Source: an uncultured Bacilli bacterium
GTDB taxonomy: Bacteria; Bacillota_I; Bacilli_A; RF39; UBA660
Direction of reading: 5' to 3'
NCBI GenBank assembly: GCA_944331955.1
Contig: CALVIY010000012.1
Coordinates: forward strand, 1 to 32,958
Length of the DNA stretch: 32,958 nt
The translations under genes were made by a program, and so were the position numbers. Positions 1 through 8,814 of the stretch are shown here, one piece after another. Below the pieces are notes generated by a model. That model was given only the letters and a program-made list of their open reading frames with translations. It had not been told where the DNA came from and did no database searches. How positions within the stretch are numbered: position 1 is the stretch's first letter; each line of letters starts with the position of its first letter.

Positions 1-124
1 CAAGTATAAAAATATAAAAAAACTAGATTTTATCTAGGCTTGCAAAGATTTTTATATTAAAACTGTCAAACTAGGGGGTGTCAACTTTAGCATATGAAAG
101 TATATATTAGAAAAATTCTAGTTC

Positions 125-153
125 TTGTCTAAAACCTTATTCTTTGATAAAAT
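125..153 (+). promoter_or_regulatory. Sigma-A-type promoter of smc
   Basis: TTGTCT (125-130), a 17-nt spacer and TAAAAT (148-153), placed about 40 nt before the smc start. The first 120 nt of the window hold no gene that I can see, only AT-rich sequence with a small CTAGA/TCTAG dyad near 24-38. Confidence 0.6.
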
Positions 154-192
154 GATAAAGGAAGATAAGGCAATCCAACGGAGGTGTTTTAA

Positions 193-3138
193 ATGTACTT
201 GAAAGAAATTGTAACTAATGGTTTTAAATCTTTCGCTGATAAAATGGAAATAAAACTAGATGATGAAGTTACTTGTATTGTTGGACCTAATGGAAGTGGT
301 AAGAGTAATATTGTCGATGCTATTCGTTGGGTATTAGGAGAACAATCAGTTAAAAACTTACGAGGGGACGGAGGTATGAGCGATGTAATATTCGCAGGAA
401 GTGAGTCTCGTAAATCTAAAAATGTTGCTAGTGTAGAACTTATCTTTGATAATAGTGATCACTATCTAAAAGTAGACTACAGTGAAGTTAGTATTAAAAG
501 AAGAGTTTATAGAAGTGGAGAGAATGAATACTTTATTAATAATAATAAAGCAAGACTTAAAGATATAGTTAATCTCTTCTTAGACAGTGGTGTTGGAAAA
601 GAATCATTTAATATTATCTCTCAAGGAGAAGTATCTAAAATAATTAGTGAAAGTACTGATGATAGAAGAGTTGTTTTTGAAGAAGCAGCAGGTATTTTGA
701 AATATAAAAAACGTAAAGAAGAAGCTTTAAGAAAACTAGATAAGACAAATGATGCACTTGACAGAGTAGAAGATATTATTAAAGAGTTAGAAGTACAAGT
801 AGAGCCTTTAAAAGAACAAAGTGAGAAAGCAAGAGAATATAAAACACTTAAAGAAGAATTAGAAAAACTTGAAATAGCTTTAATTGCTTATGATATTTAT
901 AATCTATCTACAAATGAAGAGATATTAAAGAAAGAAAAAGAAACTTTAGATAAAGAGATATTAGATTTAGAGAGTACTGTTAATAAAGATAGTGGTGTTT
1001 TCCTGAAGAAAAAGACTGATTTATTTAACTTAGAGAAAGATTTAGAATTTACTCAGAAAGAGTTACTTAATAAAACAGAAGAAATAGGTAAATTAAATTT
1101 ACAACTTAATATCTTAAAAGAACAAAGAAAGAACAAAAGTACTACTAAAGTAGAAGAAGAGTTAAGAGCCTTAATAGATGAGAAAGGTAAGATTAGTAAA
1201 GATATTAGTGTCTTAGAAAGTGAGATAAACATTATAAATCAAGATATTTCTAATATGAATGAAGATATTAATTCTAGTAAGAATAATCTTAAAGGTCTTA
1301 AATTAACTTTAAAAAATTATGAACAGACGGAGAGTAGACAAGATAGAGATATCTTAACTAATAAACATAAAGTAGAGTTATTAAGATTAGAAGCTGAAAG
1401 AGGTAATAACTTACCTAATGCTATTAAGAAAATATTAGAAAATGATAATTTACAAGGTATATATGATATTATAGGTAATGTTATTAAGACAAAAGATGAG
1501 TATGTAAGATGTTTAGATGTTGCTATTTCTAGTAGCAAAAATTTTGTTATAGTTAAAGATGAAGATAGTGCTAAAGAAGCAATTAGATATTTAAAGAATA
1601 ATAATTTAGGAAGAGCGACTTTCTTTCCTATTAATGTTATTAAGAAAAGATATATTGATGATGCGACTAAAAGACTTTTAGAGACTATAGATGGATATAT
1701 TGGTGTCCTAGCAGATTTAGTTACTACAGATAATGAATATAAAAATATTATCTATAATCAATTAGGACTTGTACTTGTAGCAGAAGATTTAGATATTGCC
1801 ATAAGAATAAGTAAGAAGATAGATAGACGTTATAAAGTTATTACTTTAGCAGGTGATGTTATTAATGTAGGAGGTTCATTAACAGGAGGTACTAACTATA
1901 AAGGTAGAAGTGCTGTTATGATTAATCAAGAGATAACTAACTATATTAATATAATTACTAGTTTAGAAGAAGCTAATAAAAAAATTGCTATAGATATTAA
2001 TGATACTAAAGAAGATATAAGAAAATTAGAAGATAAGATATATCTAAAAGAAAAAGATTTAAAACTATTAATAGATGATATTACTAATAAAAATCATGCT
2101 CTAATAAATAATAAAGATATGCTTAGTAGTATTAATGATAATATAGATAATTTGTCTAGTAATGATAATACTTTAGATACAAAAGAAGAAGAATTAGTAA
2201 ATAGATTCTATAATTTAGAGAGTTTTAAAGAAAAATTAGAACTTAAACTAACTACTCTTAAGAAAGATATTAAACTATTAAAAGACGAGATAGAGGAAGA
2301 TGAAGAGAAAAGTAAATATAAGAATAATTTAATTAGAAAGACTGAAGAGAAAAGAAATAGTTTAGATCTTAAACTTAAAGAAATAGATGTGAAGTTAGAT
2401 AACTTACTTAATAATTTAAGTAGTGAATATTCTATTACTTATGAAAAGGCTAGAAAAGATTATGAACTTGAAGTAGAAGAAAAAACTGCTAGAAGTAAAG
2501 TAAGTAACTATAAAGCTAGAATTAAAAGTCTTGGTATGGTTAATTTAGCAGCAATAGATGAATATGAAAGAGTTAATACTAGATATATGTTTTTATTACA
2601 TCAAAAAGAGGATTTATCTAAAGCAATTGCAACACTTCTTGAGATAATGAATGAGATGGATGAAGTTATGAAAGAGGAGTTCTTAAAGACTTTTGAGCTT
2701 ATAAGAAAAGAATTTAAAGAAGTATTTAGAGCATTGTTCCATGGTGGAGAAGCTGATTTAAAATTAACTAGTGATGATATTTTAACTACAGGAATAGAAA
2801 TAGTTGCATGTCCTCCAGGTAAGAAGTTAACTACTATTAGTTTATTATCAGGAGGAGAAAAGACATTAACGGCAATTAGTTTATTGTTTGCAATTATTAA
2901 TGTTAGAACAGTACCATTCTGTGTTTTTGATGAAGTAGAGGCAGCTTTAGATGAAGCGAATGTTATGGAGTTTGGTAAATATCTAGCTAATTATAAGCAT
3001 AAAACACAGTTTTTAATAATTACTCATAAGAAAAAGACTATGGAGTATGCAGATACTTTATATGGTATTACGATGCAAGAGTCTGGTGTTTCTAAACTTG
3101 TAAGTGTAAAGTTAACTAATAATGAAGAATTGATATAG
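193..3138 (+). CDS. smc: Chromosome partition protein Smc (short form)
   Basis: ATPase of the Smc-ScpAB condensin complex, which organises and segregates the chromosome. The protein has the full SMC plan: N-terminal ATP-binding head with Walker A GPNGSGKS (residues 31-38), a coiled coil, a hinge domain (about 419-567, ending in GGSLTGG), the returning coiled coil, and the C-terminal head with the ABC signature LLSGGEK (S886-G887-G888) and Walker B with D913-E914. At 981 residues it is roughly 200 shorter than Bacillus subtilis Smc (about 1190); the loss lies in the coiled-coil arms, because heads and hinge look complete. The ATG follows GGAGGTG at 181-187. It is a single-gene unit with its own promoter and terminator; no rnc or ftsY neighbour is seen downstream. 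Confidence 0.97.
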   Translation: MYLKEIVTNGFKSFADKMEIKLDDEVTCIVGPNGSGKSNIVDAIRWVLGEQSVKNLRGDGGMSDVIFAGSESRKSKNVASVELIFDNSDHYLKVDYSEVSIKRRVYRSGENEYFINNNKARLKDIVNLFLDSGVGKESFNIISQGEVSKIISESTDDRRVVFEEAAGILKYKKRKEEALRKLDKTNDALDRVEDIIKELEVQVEPLKEQSEKAREYKTLKEELEKLEIALIAYDIYNLSTNEEILKKEKETLDKEILDLESTVNKDSGVFLKKKTDLFNLEKDLEFTQKELLNKTEEIGKLNLQLNILKEQRKNKSTTKVEEELRALIDEKGKISKDISVLESEINIINQDISNMNEDINSSKNNLKGLKLTLKNYEQTESRQDRDILTNKHKVELLRLEAERGNNLPNAIKKILENDNLQGIYDIIGNVIKTKDEYVRCLDVAISSSKNFVIVKDEDSAKEAIRYLKNNNLGRATFFPINVIKKRYIDDATKRLLETIDGYIGVLADLVTTDNEYKNIIYNQLGLVLVAEDLDIAIRISKKIDRRYKVITLAGDVINVGGSLTGGTNYKGRSAVMINQEITNYINIITSLEEANKKIAIDINDTKEDIRKLEDKIYLKEKDLKLLIDDITNKNHALINNKDMLSSINDNIDNLSSNDNTLDTKEEELVNRFYNLESFKEKLELKLTTLKKDIKLLKDEIEEDEEKSKYKNNLIRKTEEKRNSLDLKLKEIDVKLDNLLNNLSSEYSITYEKARKDYELEVEEKTARSKVSNYKARIKSLGMVNLAAIDEYERVNTRYMFLLHQKEDLSKAIATLLEIMNEMDEVMKEEFLKTFELIRKEFKEVFRALFHGGEADLKLTSDDILTTGIEIVACPPGKKLTTISLLSGGEKTLTAISLLFAIINVRTVPFCVFDEVEAALDEANVMEFGKYLANYKHKTQFLIITHKKKTMEYADTLYGITMQESGVSKLVSVKLTNNEELI

Positions 3139-3167
3139 TATACATTAATTTATTCGTTTTGAAACTT

Positions 3168-3206
3168 GAAAAGAAGCAAATTCACTTGCTTCTTTTCTCA
3201 TTTTCT
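3168..3206 (+). terminator. Intrinsic terminator after smc
   Basis: Perfect 12-bp stem GAAAAGAAGCAA (3168-3179) with TTGCTTCTTTTC (3186-3197), loop of 6 nt, followed by a T-rich tail. Confidence 0.8.
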
Positions 3207-3232
3207 ATTATTCTATTTTCAGGTGAAGTTTT

Positions 3233-4387
3233 ATGTCTAAAAGAATAGATGCAGTATATATACATATTCCTTTTTGTAATTATATTTGTGCTTACTGTGA
3301 TTTCTGTAAGGTGTTTTATAATAGAGAGTATGTTAATAAATATTTAGAAGCTTTAGATAAAGAGATAAAAGCTAATTATAAAGGAGAAATTATTACTTCT
3401 CTATATATAGGGGGAGGTACTCCTAGTAGTTTAAGTTTAGACGAATTAGAGAGATTATTTAATATATTAAAAATATTTACTCTAAGTAAAGATTGTGAAA
3501 TTACATTTGAATCTAATCCCGATAGTTTAACATTAGATAAGATTAAATTATTAAAGAAATATGGTGTTAATAGAGTTAGTCTTGGAGTAGAGACTATTAA
3601 TGATAAATTACAAGAGACTCTTGAAAGAAAAACTAGTAAAGATAATGTTATTAATTGTATAAATAATCTAAAAAATAATGATATTACTAATATAAATGTA
3701 GATTTAATATATGCTATTATTGGAGAAACTTTAGATGATTTAAAGAAAGATTTAGAGTTTTTATTATCACTAGATGTTCCTCATATTTCTACTTATTCTC
3801 TAATTATAGAAGATAATACTAAATTAAAAATAAATGGTATTAAGAATATAGATAAAACTTTAGATAGAGCGATGTATGACCTTATTTCTTCTACTTTAAA
3901 AGATAATTCTTATATACATTATGAAATATCTAATTTTGCTAAAGCTAATAATCAGTCACAACATAATTTAAAATACTGGTTAAATCTTAACTATTATGGC
4001 TTTGGAGTAGGTGCAAGTGGTTTTATTGATAATATTAGATATACTAATACTAGAAGTATTACTAATTATATTAAAGGTAAAACTGTTATAGATGAAGAGA
4101 TACTTAGTATTAAAGATAAAATCTTTTATGAAATTATGTTAGGATTTAGAACTAATTTGGGAATTAATAAAAAAAGTTTTAAGAATAAGTATAATATAAA
4201 TATAGAAGAGTTATTTAATTATAAGAGATTAGTTAAAGATAAGATATTATTAGATGATTCTTGTTGTTTAAGAGTAAGTGAAGAATATTTTTATGTATTA
4301 GATGAAGTTACATTAAAATTTCTAGAGACTTTACAAACAAATGTTTATAATGATATAATAGAAATAAGTGAGGTATGTTATGAATAA
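3233..4387 (+). CDS. hemW: Radical SAM heme chaperone HemW
   Basis: HemW family protein, related to oxygen-independent coproporphyrinogen oxidase HemN but acting as a heme chaperone/insertase. The radical SAM cluster motif is C15-x3-C19-x2-C22, followed by C25 in the CDFCK context typical of HemW. The glycine-rich GGGTPSSL motif follows, and the C-terminal HemN-type domain contains HNLKYW and GFGVGASGF. Length 384 is normal. The ATG is preceded by AGGTGA (3221-3226). It sits directly after the smc terminator and overlaps the start of the HD gene, so the two are translationally coupled. No heme biosynthesis genes lie in the window, so its client protein cannot be inferred. Confidence 0.93.
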   Translation: MSKRIDAVYIHIPFCNYICAYCDFCKVFYNREYVNKYLEALDKEIKANYKGEIITSLYIGGGTPSSLSLDELERLFNILKIFTLSKDCEITFESNPDSLTLDKIKLLKKYGVNRVSLGVETINDKLQETLERKTSKDNVINCINNLKNNDITNINVDLIYAIIGETLDDLKKDLEFLLSLDVPHISTYSLIIEDNTKLKINGIKNIDKTLDRAMYDLISSTLKDNSYIHYEISNFAKANNQSQHNLKYWLNLNYYGFGVGASGFIDNIRYTNTRSITNYIKGKTVIDEEILSIKDKIFYEIMLGFRTNLGINKKSFKNKYNINIEELFNYKRLVKDKILLDDSCCLRVSEEYFYVLDEVTLKFLETLQTNVYNDIIEISEVCYE

Positions 4388-4961
4388 AAAAGAGATATTT
4401 TATGATGAGATAAATTATATAAAAGATGAATCTTTAAGAAAGAGTTTAGGTGAACTAATAGAATTATTACCAGATTATTTCTTTAAAGAAGCAGCATCTT
4501 CTACTGGCAAATATCATCCTAAATATGCTTTGGGTGATGGGGGACTATTACGTCATACTAAGGCTGCTGTTAGAATAGGTTATGAACTATTAAGTGATTT
4601 ATCTATTGGTAAGAAGTATACTAATCATGAACAAGATTTAATGCTTATGGCACTTCTATTACATGATGGTTTTAAAAAAGGACTTGTTGAAGAGAGATAT
4701 ACTCGTTTTGATCATCCTTTAATTGCTAGTAAAGTTGTTCTTGATAATGCTAGTAAAGTAGGATTAACTTTAGAAGATGCAACTTTTATAAGTGATGCTA
4801 TTAAGACTCATATGGGGGATTATACAGTTGATTATAATGGTAATGAAGTGTTAGAGAAACCTCATAGTAAATATCAGAATTTTGTTCATATGTGTGACTA
4901 TCTTGCTAGTCGTAAATGTTTGTTAGTACCATTTGATGAGCATAACAATATAAATATGTAG
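4380..4961 (+). CDS. HD-domain phosphohydrolase, unknown substrate
   Basis: A 193-residue metal-dependent HD-superfamily hydrolase. Visible ligands: H59 (LRHTK), the H95-D96 pair (LLLHDG), H112, H144 (KTHMGD) and D173 in a late helix (HMCDYLASR), matching the H...HD...H...D pattern. I chose the ATG at 4380 over an upstream in-frame GTG (4368) because AGTGAGG (4367-4373) is then correctly spaced; this start overlaps the hemW stop by 8 nt. It lies in a short operon with hemW and tmk. Families of this size include nucleotide- and (p)ppGpp-type hydrolases, but the sequence does not tell which substrate is used; proximity to tmk makes a nucleotide plausible only by inference. Confidence 0.85.
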   Translation: MNKKEIFYDEINYIKDESLRKSLGELIELLPDYFFKEAASSTGKYHPKYALGDGGLLRHTKAAVRIGYELLSDLSIGKKYTNHEQDLMLMALLLHDGFKKGLVEERYTRFDHPLIASKVVLDNASKVGLTLEDATFISDAIKTHMGDYTVDYNGNEVLEKPHSKYQNFVHMCDYLASRKCLLVPFDEHNNINM

Positions 4962-4973
4962 GAGGAATCTATC

Positions 4974-5618
4974 ATGGGTAAGATTATTGTTATTGAAGGT
5001 ATAGAAGGTAGTGGTAAAGAAACACAAAGTAAATTATTAGTTGATTCATTAAATGAAATGGGGATAAAATCAGTAGAGTTTTCTTTTCCTATGTATGATA
5101 CTCCTACTGGTAGAATCTTTAAAGATTGTCTTTTGAATAATGATAATTACTTTAATGAAGGAATAGATACACTAGATCCTGAACTTGTATGTTTATATAC
5201 AGCGGCAGATCGTAAATATAATATTAAAAAAATAAATGAATATCTTGATTTAGACTATATAGTTGTAATTAACCGTTATACTAGTTCTAATATGGCTAAT
5301 CAAGGTAGTAAATATAAAGATTCTGAAGAGAGATTTTATATGTATCAGTGGATAGATAAATTAGAATATTGGCTTTTAAAATTACCTAAGCCTGATTATA
5401 CAATTCTTCTTAATATGCCATATAAATATAGTAATCAACTATCTTTTGATATTTTAAAAGATAATACTAAACAAGAAAAAGTATTAGAAGCTTATTTAGA
5501 ACTTGCAGGACTTTATAATTGGGATATTATTGATTGTATAGATGATAATAAAGAAAAAAGTATAGAAGAAATACATAAAGAAATTATGGAACTTTTAAAG
5601 AATAAAGGTATAAAATAG
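4974..5618 (+). CDS. tmk: Thymidylate kinase (dTMP kinase)
   Basis: Phosphorylates dTMP to dTDP using ATP, an essential step of dTTP synthesis in the cytoplasm. The P-loop is EGIEGSGKET (residues 8-17). The substrate region contains RYTSSNMANQGSKY, where the family's DR(Y/F) is NRY. The acidic segment TLDPELVCLYTAADR fits the TMP-binding helix. Length 214 is typical. The ATG follows AGGAGG (4961-4966), 12 nt after the HD gene. The closest subfamily appears to be the version found in many gut Firmicutes rather than classical Bacillus Tmk; this is an impression from the sequence. The N in place of D in the DRY motif is worth noting. Confidence 0.9.
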   Translation: MGKIIVIEGIEGSGKETQSKLLVDSLNEMGIKSVEFSFPMYDTPTGRIFKDCLLNNDNYFNEGIDTLDPELVCLYTAADRKYNIKKINEYLDLDYIVVINRYTSSNMANQGSKYKDSEERFYMYQWIDKLEYWLLKLPKPDYTILLNMPYKYSNQLSFDILKDNTKQEKVLEAYLELAGLYNWDIIDCIDDNKEKSIEEIHKEIMELLKNKGIK

Positions 5619-5659
5619 AAGAGTTTTGGCAAAGTTATTAGTAGAAAGGCCGTGATTAT

Positions 5660-6307
5660 ATGGATTATTTACTAATACTTTTAAAAACTCTTTTCTTTTA
5701 TTTTGCAATTGTTATATTTTACCGCTTTATGGGAAAAAGAGAAGTAGGGGAACTTGGTATAATAGATTTAATAGTTTCAATATTAATCGCTGAACTTGCC
5801 GCTATTAGTATTGAAAAGTATAATACTAATATCTTTTTAATGCTTTTACCTATAGTAGTTTTAGTAATTTTACAAATATTACTTGCTAAAATTTCTTTAA
5901 AAAGTGATAAACTTAGAAGTATGTTAGATGGAAATGCTTCTGTTATAATAGATAATGGCAAAGTTAATTTTAAAGAAATGATAAAACAACGTTATAATTT
6001 AGAAGACTTACTTACACAGTTACGTGCTAAAGAAGTTAAAAGTATAGAAGAAGTTGAATATGCTATTCTTGAAACTAGTGGGAAGTTATCAGTTTTTACT
6101 AAGAATGCTAATAATAGTGGACCATATCCTTTGCCTTTGATTCTCGATGGTAAAATTCAAGAAATGACTTTAAAAAAATTAAGAAGAAAAGAAAAATGGC
6201 TTAATGAGTTGCTTGAGATGAAGAAAGTTAAACTAGATGATGTCTTTTATGCCTTTTATAAAGATAATCAATTATTTATTATAAAAAATAGTGATTGTAT
6301 TTCTTAA
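5660..6307 (+). CDS. DUF421 / YetF-type membrane protein
   Basis: A 215-residue integral membrane protein of the DUF421 (YetF-like) family. Three hydrophobic segments occupy roughly residues 3-20, 33-50 and 58-76, with the conserved RxxGKREVGEL segment between the first two, followed by a soluble mixed alpha/beta domain (LDGNASVIIDNGKVN..., AKEVKSIEEVEYAILETSGKL). These last motifs are diagnostic of the family. The biochemical role is unknown; several Bacillus paralogues are expressed in the forespore. It follows tmk by about 40 nt with a weak ribosome site (GAAAGG), so it is probably part of the same operon. Confidence 0.85.
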   Translation: MDYLLILLKTLFFYFAIVIFYRFMGKREVGELGIIDLIVSILIAELAAISIEKYNTNIFLMLLPIVVLVILQILLAKISLKSDKLRSMLDGNASVIIDNGKVNFKEMIKQRYNLEDLLTQLRAKEVKSIEEVEYAILETSGKLSVFTKNANNSGPYPLPLILDGKIQEMTLKKLRRKEKWLNELLEMKKVKLDDVFYAFYKDNQLFIIKNSDCIS

Positions 6308-6347
6308 TTAGACAAATTATTTATAATTATAATAATATGATAAGAGT

Positions 6348-7517
6348 ATGAGAAAAGAATATTATTTACTACTTATCATTTTTATATTATTAATAGTTTA
6401 TCTTTTAATACCAAGTCCTAAGTTAAAAGAAGATAAGAATAAAATAGAAGAGAAGCGTGCTATTTTTATTTCTTATATTGAACTTGGTAATAATTTGCGT
6501 GGTAAAAGTGAGAAAGAGATGAAAAATACGATTGATGAGATGATTGATAAATCTTATGAATTTGGTTTTAATATGCTTATTTTACAAGTTAGAAGTTTTA
6601 GTGATGCGATATATCCATCAGATATTTTTCCTAGTAGTCGTAGTGTTGTAAATAAAGAAGGAGATAAATTTCCTTTTGATATATTAAAATATTTTATTAA
6701 AAAAGCACATCAAAAGGACTTAGAATTACATGCTTGGATTAATCCTTATAGAGTTAGTAATACTAAAGAGCTTTCTCTTATTAGTAAAGATAATCCTTAC
6801 TATGATATGAATGAGTATGATATAGAAACATTAGATACAGGTATTTATTATAACCCTGCTAGTAGTGAAGTAGAGTCTTTAATACTTGAGGGAATTGAAG
6901 AAATAATTAAAAATTATGATGTTGATGGTATTCATTTTGATGACTATTTTTATCCTAAATCACTTAGTATAGATGAATATCAATACAATGAATTTAAGGA
7001 AGAAATGGCTTTAAGTGAGTTTAGATTAAATACTATAACTTCTTTAATAAAGAAAACTTATGATTTAGTTAAATCATATGATGAGTCTATACAGTTTGGT
7101 ATATCTCCTGATGGAAATATAGATAATAACTATAATAGTAATTATGTAGATACAAGAAAGTTTTGTAGTGAAAAAGGATATCTTGATTATATAATGCCTC
7201 AAGTGTATTATGGATTTTTAAATAGTACTAAGCCATTTGAAGATACAGTTAAATCTTGGAATAGTTTGATAACTAATGATATAGAGTTAATACCTGCCTT
7301 AGCTTTTTATAAAACAGGTAATGTAGATAGTTATGCTAAAGAAGGTATTAATGAATGGGTAGAGTATAATAATATTATTGCAAGAGAAGTTATGTTAAGT
7401 AGAGATTTATCTAATTATAAAGGTTTTGCTATCTTTAGATATGATTCTATATTTGGATCTAATTTGACAGATATTACTTTTTTAGAAAAAGAAAATTTAA
7501 AAAACATTTTGACTTAA
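6348..7517 (+). CDS. Membrane-anchored GHL10-type glycosyl hydrolase (DUF187/YngK-like)
   Basis: Predicted cell-envelope glycosidase with an N-terminal membrane anchor (residues about 5-22, no lipobox cysteine) and a TIM-barrel hydrolase domain. The family markers are LQVRSFSDAIYPS, LHAWINPYRVS and the acidic catalytic-type motif DVDGIHFDDYFYP (D191-Y200), then FGISPDG and MPQVYYG. GHL10/YngK/YddW proteins act on peptidoglycan-derived or related glycans. Length 389 is usual for the catalytic domain plus anchor. The ATG has only a weak ribosome site (AAGAG). A -10-like TAATAT (6333-6338) with TAGACA (6309-6314) suggests its own promoter, but it would give a very short leader. The gene end carries the -35 of the next promoter. 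Confidence 0.85.
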   Translation: MRKEYYLLLIIFILLIVYLLIPSPKLKEDKNKIEEKRAIFISYIELGNNLRGKSEKEMKNTIDEMIDKSYEFGFNMLILQVRSFSDAIYPSDIFPSSRSVVNKEGDKFPFDILKYFIKKAHQKDLELHAWINPYRVSNTKELSLISKDNPYYDMNEYDIETLDTGIYYNPASSEVESLILEGIEEIIKNYDVDGIHFDDYFYPKSLSIDEYQYNEFKEEMALSEFRLNTITSLIKKTYDLVKSYDESIQFGISPDGNIDNNYNSNYVDTRKFCSEKGYLDYIMPQVYYGFLNSTKPFEDTVKSWNSLITNDIELIPALAFYKTGNVDSYAKEGINEWVEYNNIIAREVMLSRDLSNYKGFAIFRYDSIFGSNLTDITFLEKENLKNILT

Positions 7518-7535
7518 TATAAAAGATGCTATAAT
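7509..7535 (+). promoter_or_regulatory. Extended -10 promoter of the first prepilin gene
   Basis: TTGACT (7509-7514) overlaps the last codons of the glycosidase gene; TGCTATAAT (7527-7535) is a perfect extended -10. The spacer is 15 nt, short but compensated by the TGn element. Confidence 0.65.
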
Positions 7536-7568
7536 ATATATATGAAGGTAAAGTAAGGTTGTGATTGT

Positions 7569-8081
7569 GTGGGAAGAAAAGGATTTACATTAATTGAACT
7601 TTTGGCGACGATACTAATACTTTCTCTTTTAATGTTAGTGGCTGTACCTAATGTTATGAGTACAATCGATAAAAATAAAAGAGATACTTATGTAGAGGAT
7701 GCTAAAAGAATGATTACTTTGGCTGAATATAAGGTTAGAAGTGATACTAGTATAGAACTGCCTACTTCTGGTAATTGTATTGTACTTAAACTTAGTAGTC
7801 TTGATTTAAGTGATTTTAATGAAGGACCTGAAGGTGGTAGTTATAATCTTGCAAATTCATATGTAGTTATGGCAAGAAGTGGTAGTACTTATAAGTATTA
7901 TGCTACTATTGTTGAGAATTATGATGGCACAAAAAGAGGGCTTCCACTTACTTCTAGAGAAAATTTAAATAAATCATCTGCTAGAAATGAAGTCTTAAGT
8001 GGAAGTGAACTTAGGGTTACAACTCCTTCTGTTGGTTCAAAATTAAGTGGCTTTACTGTTAAGAAGATTATTGACAGTTAG
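7569..8081 (+). CDS. Type IV prepilin-like protein (divergent member)
   Basis: A 170-residue protein with a class-III (type IV pilin-like) signal: MGRKG followed by FTLIELL, so cleavage is expected after G5, leaving N-terminal F and the conserved E5 of the mature form, then about 20 hydrophobic residues. The C-terminal two thirds is a soluble head with one cysteine (GNCIVL) at a position comparable to the GQCLVV of the next three pilins. It starts at GTG (7569), because no other start is in frame before the upstream stop at 7554; AAGG lies nearby. It is clearly a paralogue of the downstream triplet but well diverged. No prepilin peptidase or assembly ATPase is in the window, so whether these form pili, pseudopili or DNA-uptake fibres cannot be decided. 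Confidence 0.85.
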   Translation: MGRKGFTLIELLATILILSLLMLVAVPNVMSTIDKNKRDTYVEDAKRMITLAEYKVRSDTSIELPTSGNCIVLKLSSLDLSDFNEGPEGGSYNLANSYVVMARSGSTYKYYATIVENYDGTKRGLPLTSRENLNKSSARNEVLSGSELRVTTPSVGSKLSGFTVKKIIDS

Positions 8082-8099
8082 GATAATATTTGATATTAT
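8071..8099 (+). promoter_or_regulatory. Promoter of pilin copy 1
   Basis: TTGACA (8071-8076), 17-nt spacer, TATTAT (8094-8099) with an upstream TG at -15. The -35 lies inside the last codons of the preceding prepilin gene. The element resembles the promoters of copies 2 and 3 (both share TTGACAGTTA and ATATTTG) and so is homologous to them. Confidence 0.75.
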
Positions 8100-8127
8100 G
8101 AAAGAGTAGGATGTGGAGGTTTAGAAA

Positions 8128-8691
8128 ATGCAAAAAAAGGTTAATAAGAAAGGTTTTACCTTAATTGAATTACTTGCTGTTATTATAATTTTAGCAATTT
8201 TAATGACACTTGCTATTACAGCAATGTCTGGTTATATTAGAAATGCTAGAAAAGATACATTTATTACAACAGCACAACAATATGCAAATGCGGCGAGACT
8301 TAGCTTTATAAATGGTGAATATAATGCTACTCCTGGTCGTGGTCAATGTTTAGTTGTTCAAACATCTACAGTTGCCTTAGAAAGTGGTAGTACAGATAGT
8401 TCATTTGATCAACCATTTGATAAAAAAAATAGTTATATTGTAATACGTAATGTAACACAAACTTCTGCAACAGGTGCAGATGATGCTTATGAATATTATA
8501 TTCAAATGGCAGATCAACAAGGCAATGGTTTTGGACTAAAACAAGAAAATGATATCGAAAGAGAAGATGTAGTTCAAAATGATGCAGATGATGAAACAGA
8601 ATTCCAAACACCAACAAAAAATGGCACTTTGAAATTATATACTTCAGGTGGCCAAGATGGTACATGTACTGTTGTAGATATTATATCTTAA
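8128..8691 (+). CDS. Type IV prepilin-like protein, tandem copy 1
   Basis: A 187-residue prepilin-like protein. Prepilin leader MQKKVNKKG, cleavage before FTLIELLAV (mature E5 present), hydrophobic helix to about residue 31, then a soluble domain with two cysteines (GQCLVV and GTCTVV near the C-terminus) that could form the disulfide-bounded loop seen in many pilins. Ribosome site GGAGG at 8115-8119. The protein differs from copy 2 by a single residue (V5 versus N5). Its upstream region is unlike those of copies 2 and 3, whereas its 3' part and downstream spacer equal those of copy 2, so it is the founder of the left end of the array. Each copy carries its own promoter and terminator, implying high expression of a major subunit. 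Confidence 0.88.
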   Translation: MQKKVNKKGFTLIELLAVIIILAILMTLAITAMSGYIRNARKDTFITTAQQYANAARLSFINGEYNATPGRGQCLVVQTSTVALESGSTDSSFDQPFDKKNSYIVIRNVTQTSATGADDAYEYYIQMADQQGNGFGLKQENDIEREDVVQNDADDETEFQTPTKNGTLKLYTSGGQDGTCTVVDIIS

Positions 8692-8693
8692 TT

Positions 8694-8722
8694 AAGAACA
8701 GGAAGAGACTTGTTCTTTTTTT
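8694..8722 (+). terminator. Terminator of pilin copy 1
   Basis: Stem AAGAACAGG (8694-8702) with the complementary half at 8709-8717 (one G-U pair), followed by seven T residues (8716-8722). Confidence 0.75.
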
Positions 8723-8757
8723 CTTTACATCTTTTAACTTTTTAAAAGCAATTTAAA

Positions 8758-8786
8758 TTGACAGTTACAACAATATTTGCTATTAT
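8758..8786 (+). promoter_or_regulatory. Promoter of pilin copy 2
   Basis: TTGACA (8758-8763), exactly 17 nt, TATTAT (8781-8786) preceded by TGC: a near-consensus extended -10 sigma-A promoter. Confidence 0.8.
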
Positions 8787-8814
8787 TAAATAGTAAGATA
8801 TGGAGGTTTAAGAT

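Noticed and set aside
1-192. tRNA or other RNA gene at the window start.
   Set aside because: No cloverleaf-compatible sequence is visible; only the smc promoter is supported. No tRNA or rRNA was found elsewhere in the window either.
8366-8665. Minus-strand ORFs repeated inside each pilin copy (also at 9053 and 9740).
   Set aside because: They are antisense shadows of the pilin genes with implausible His/Leu/Tyr-rich composition and no ribosome site.
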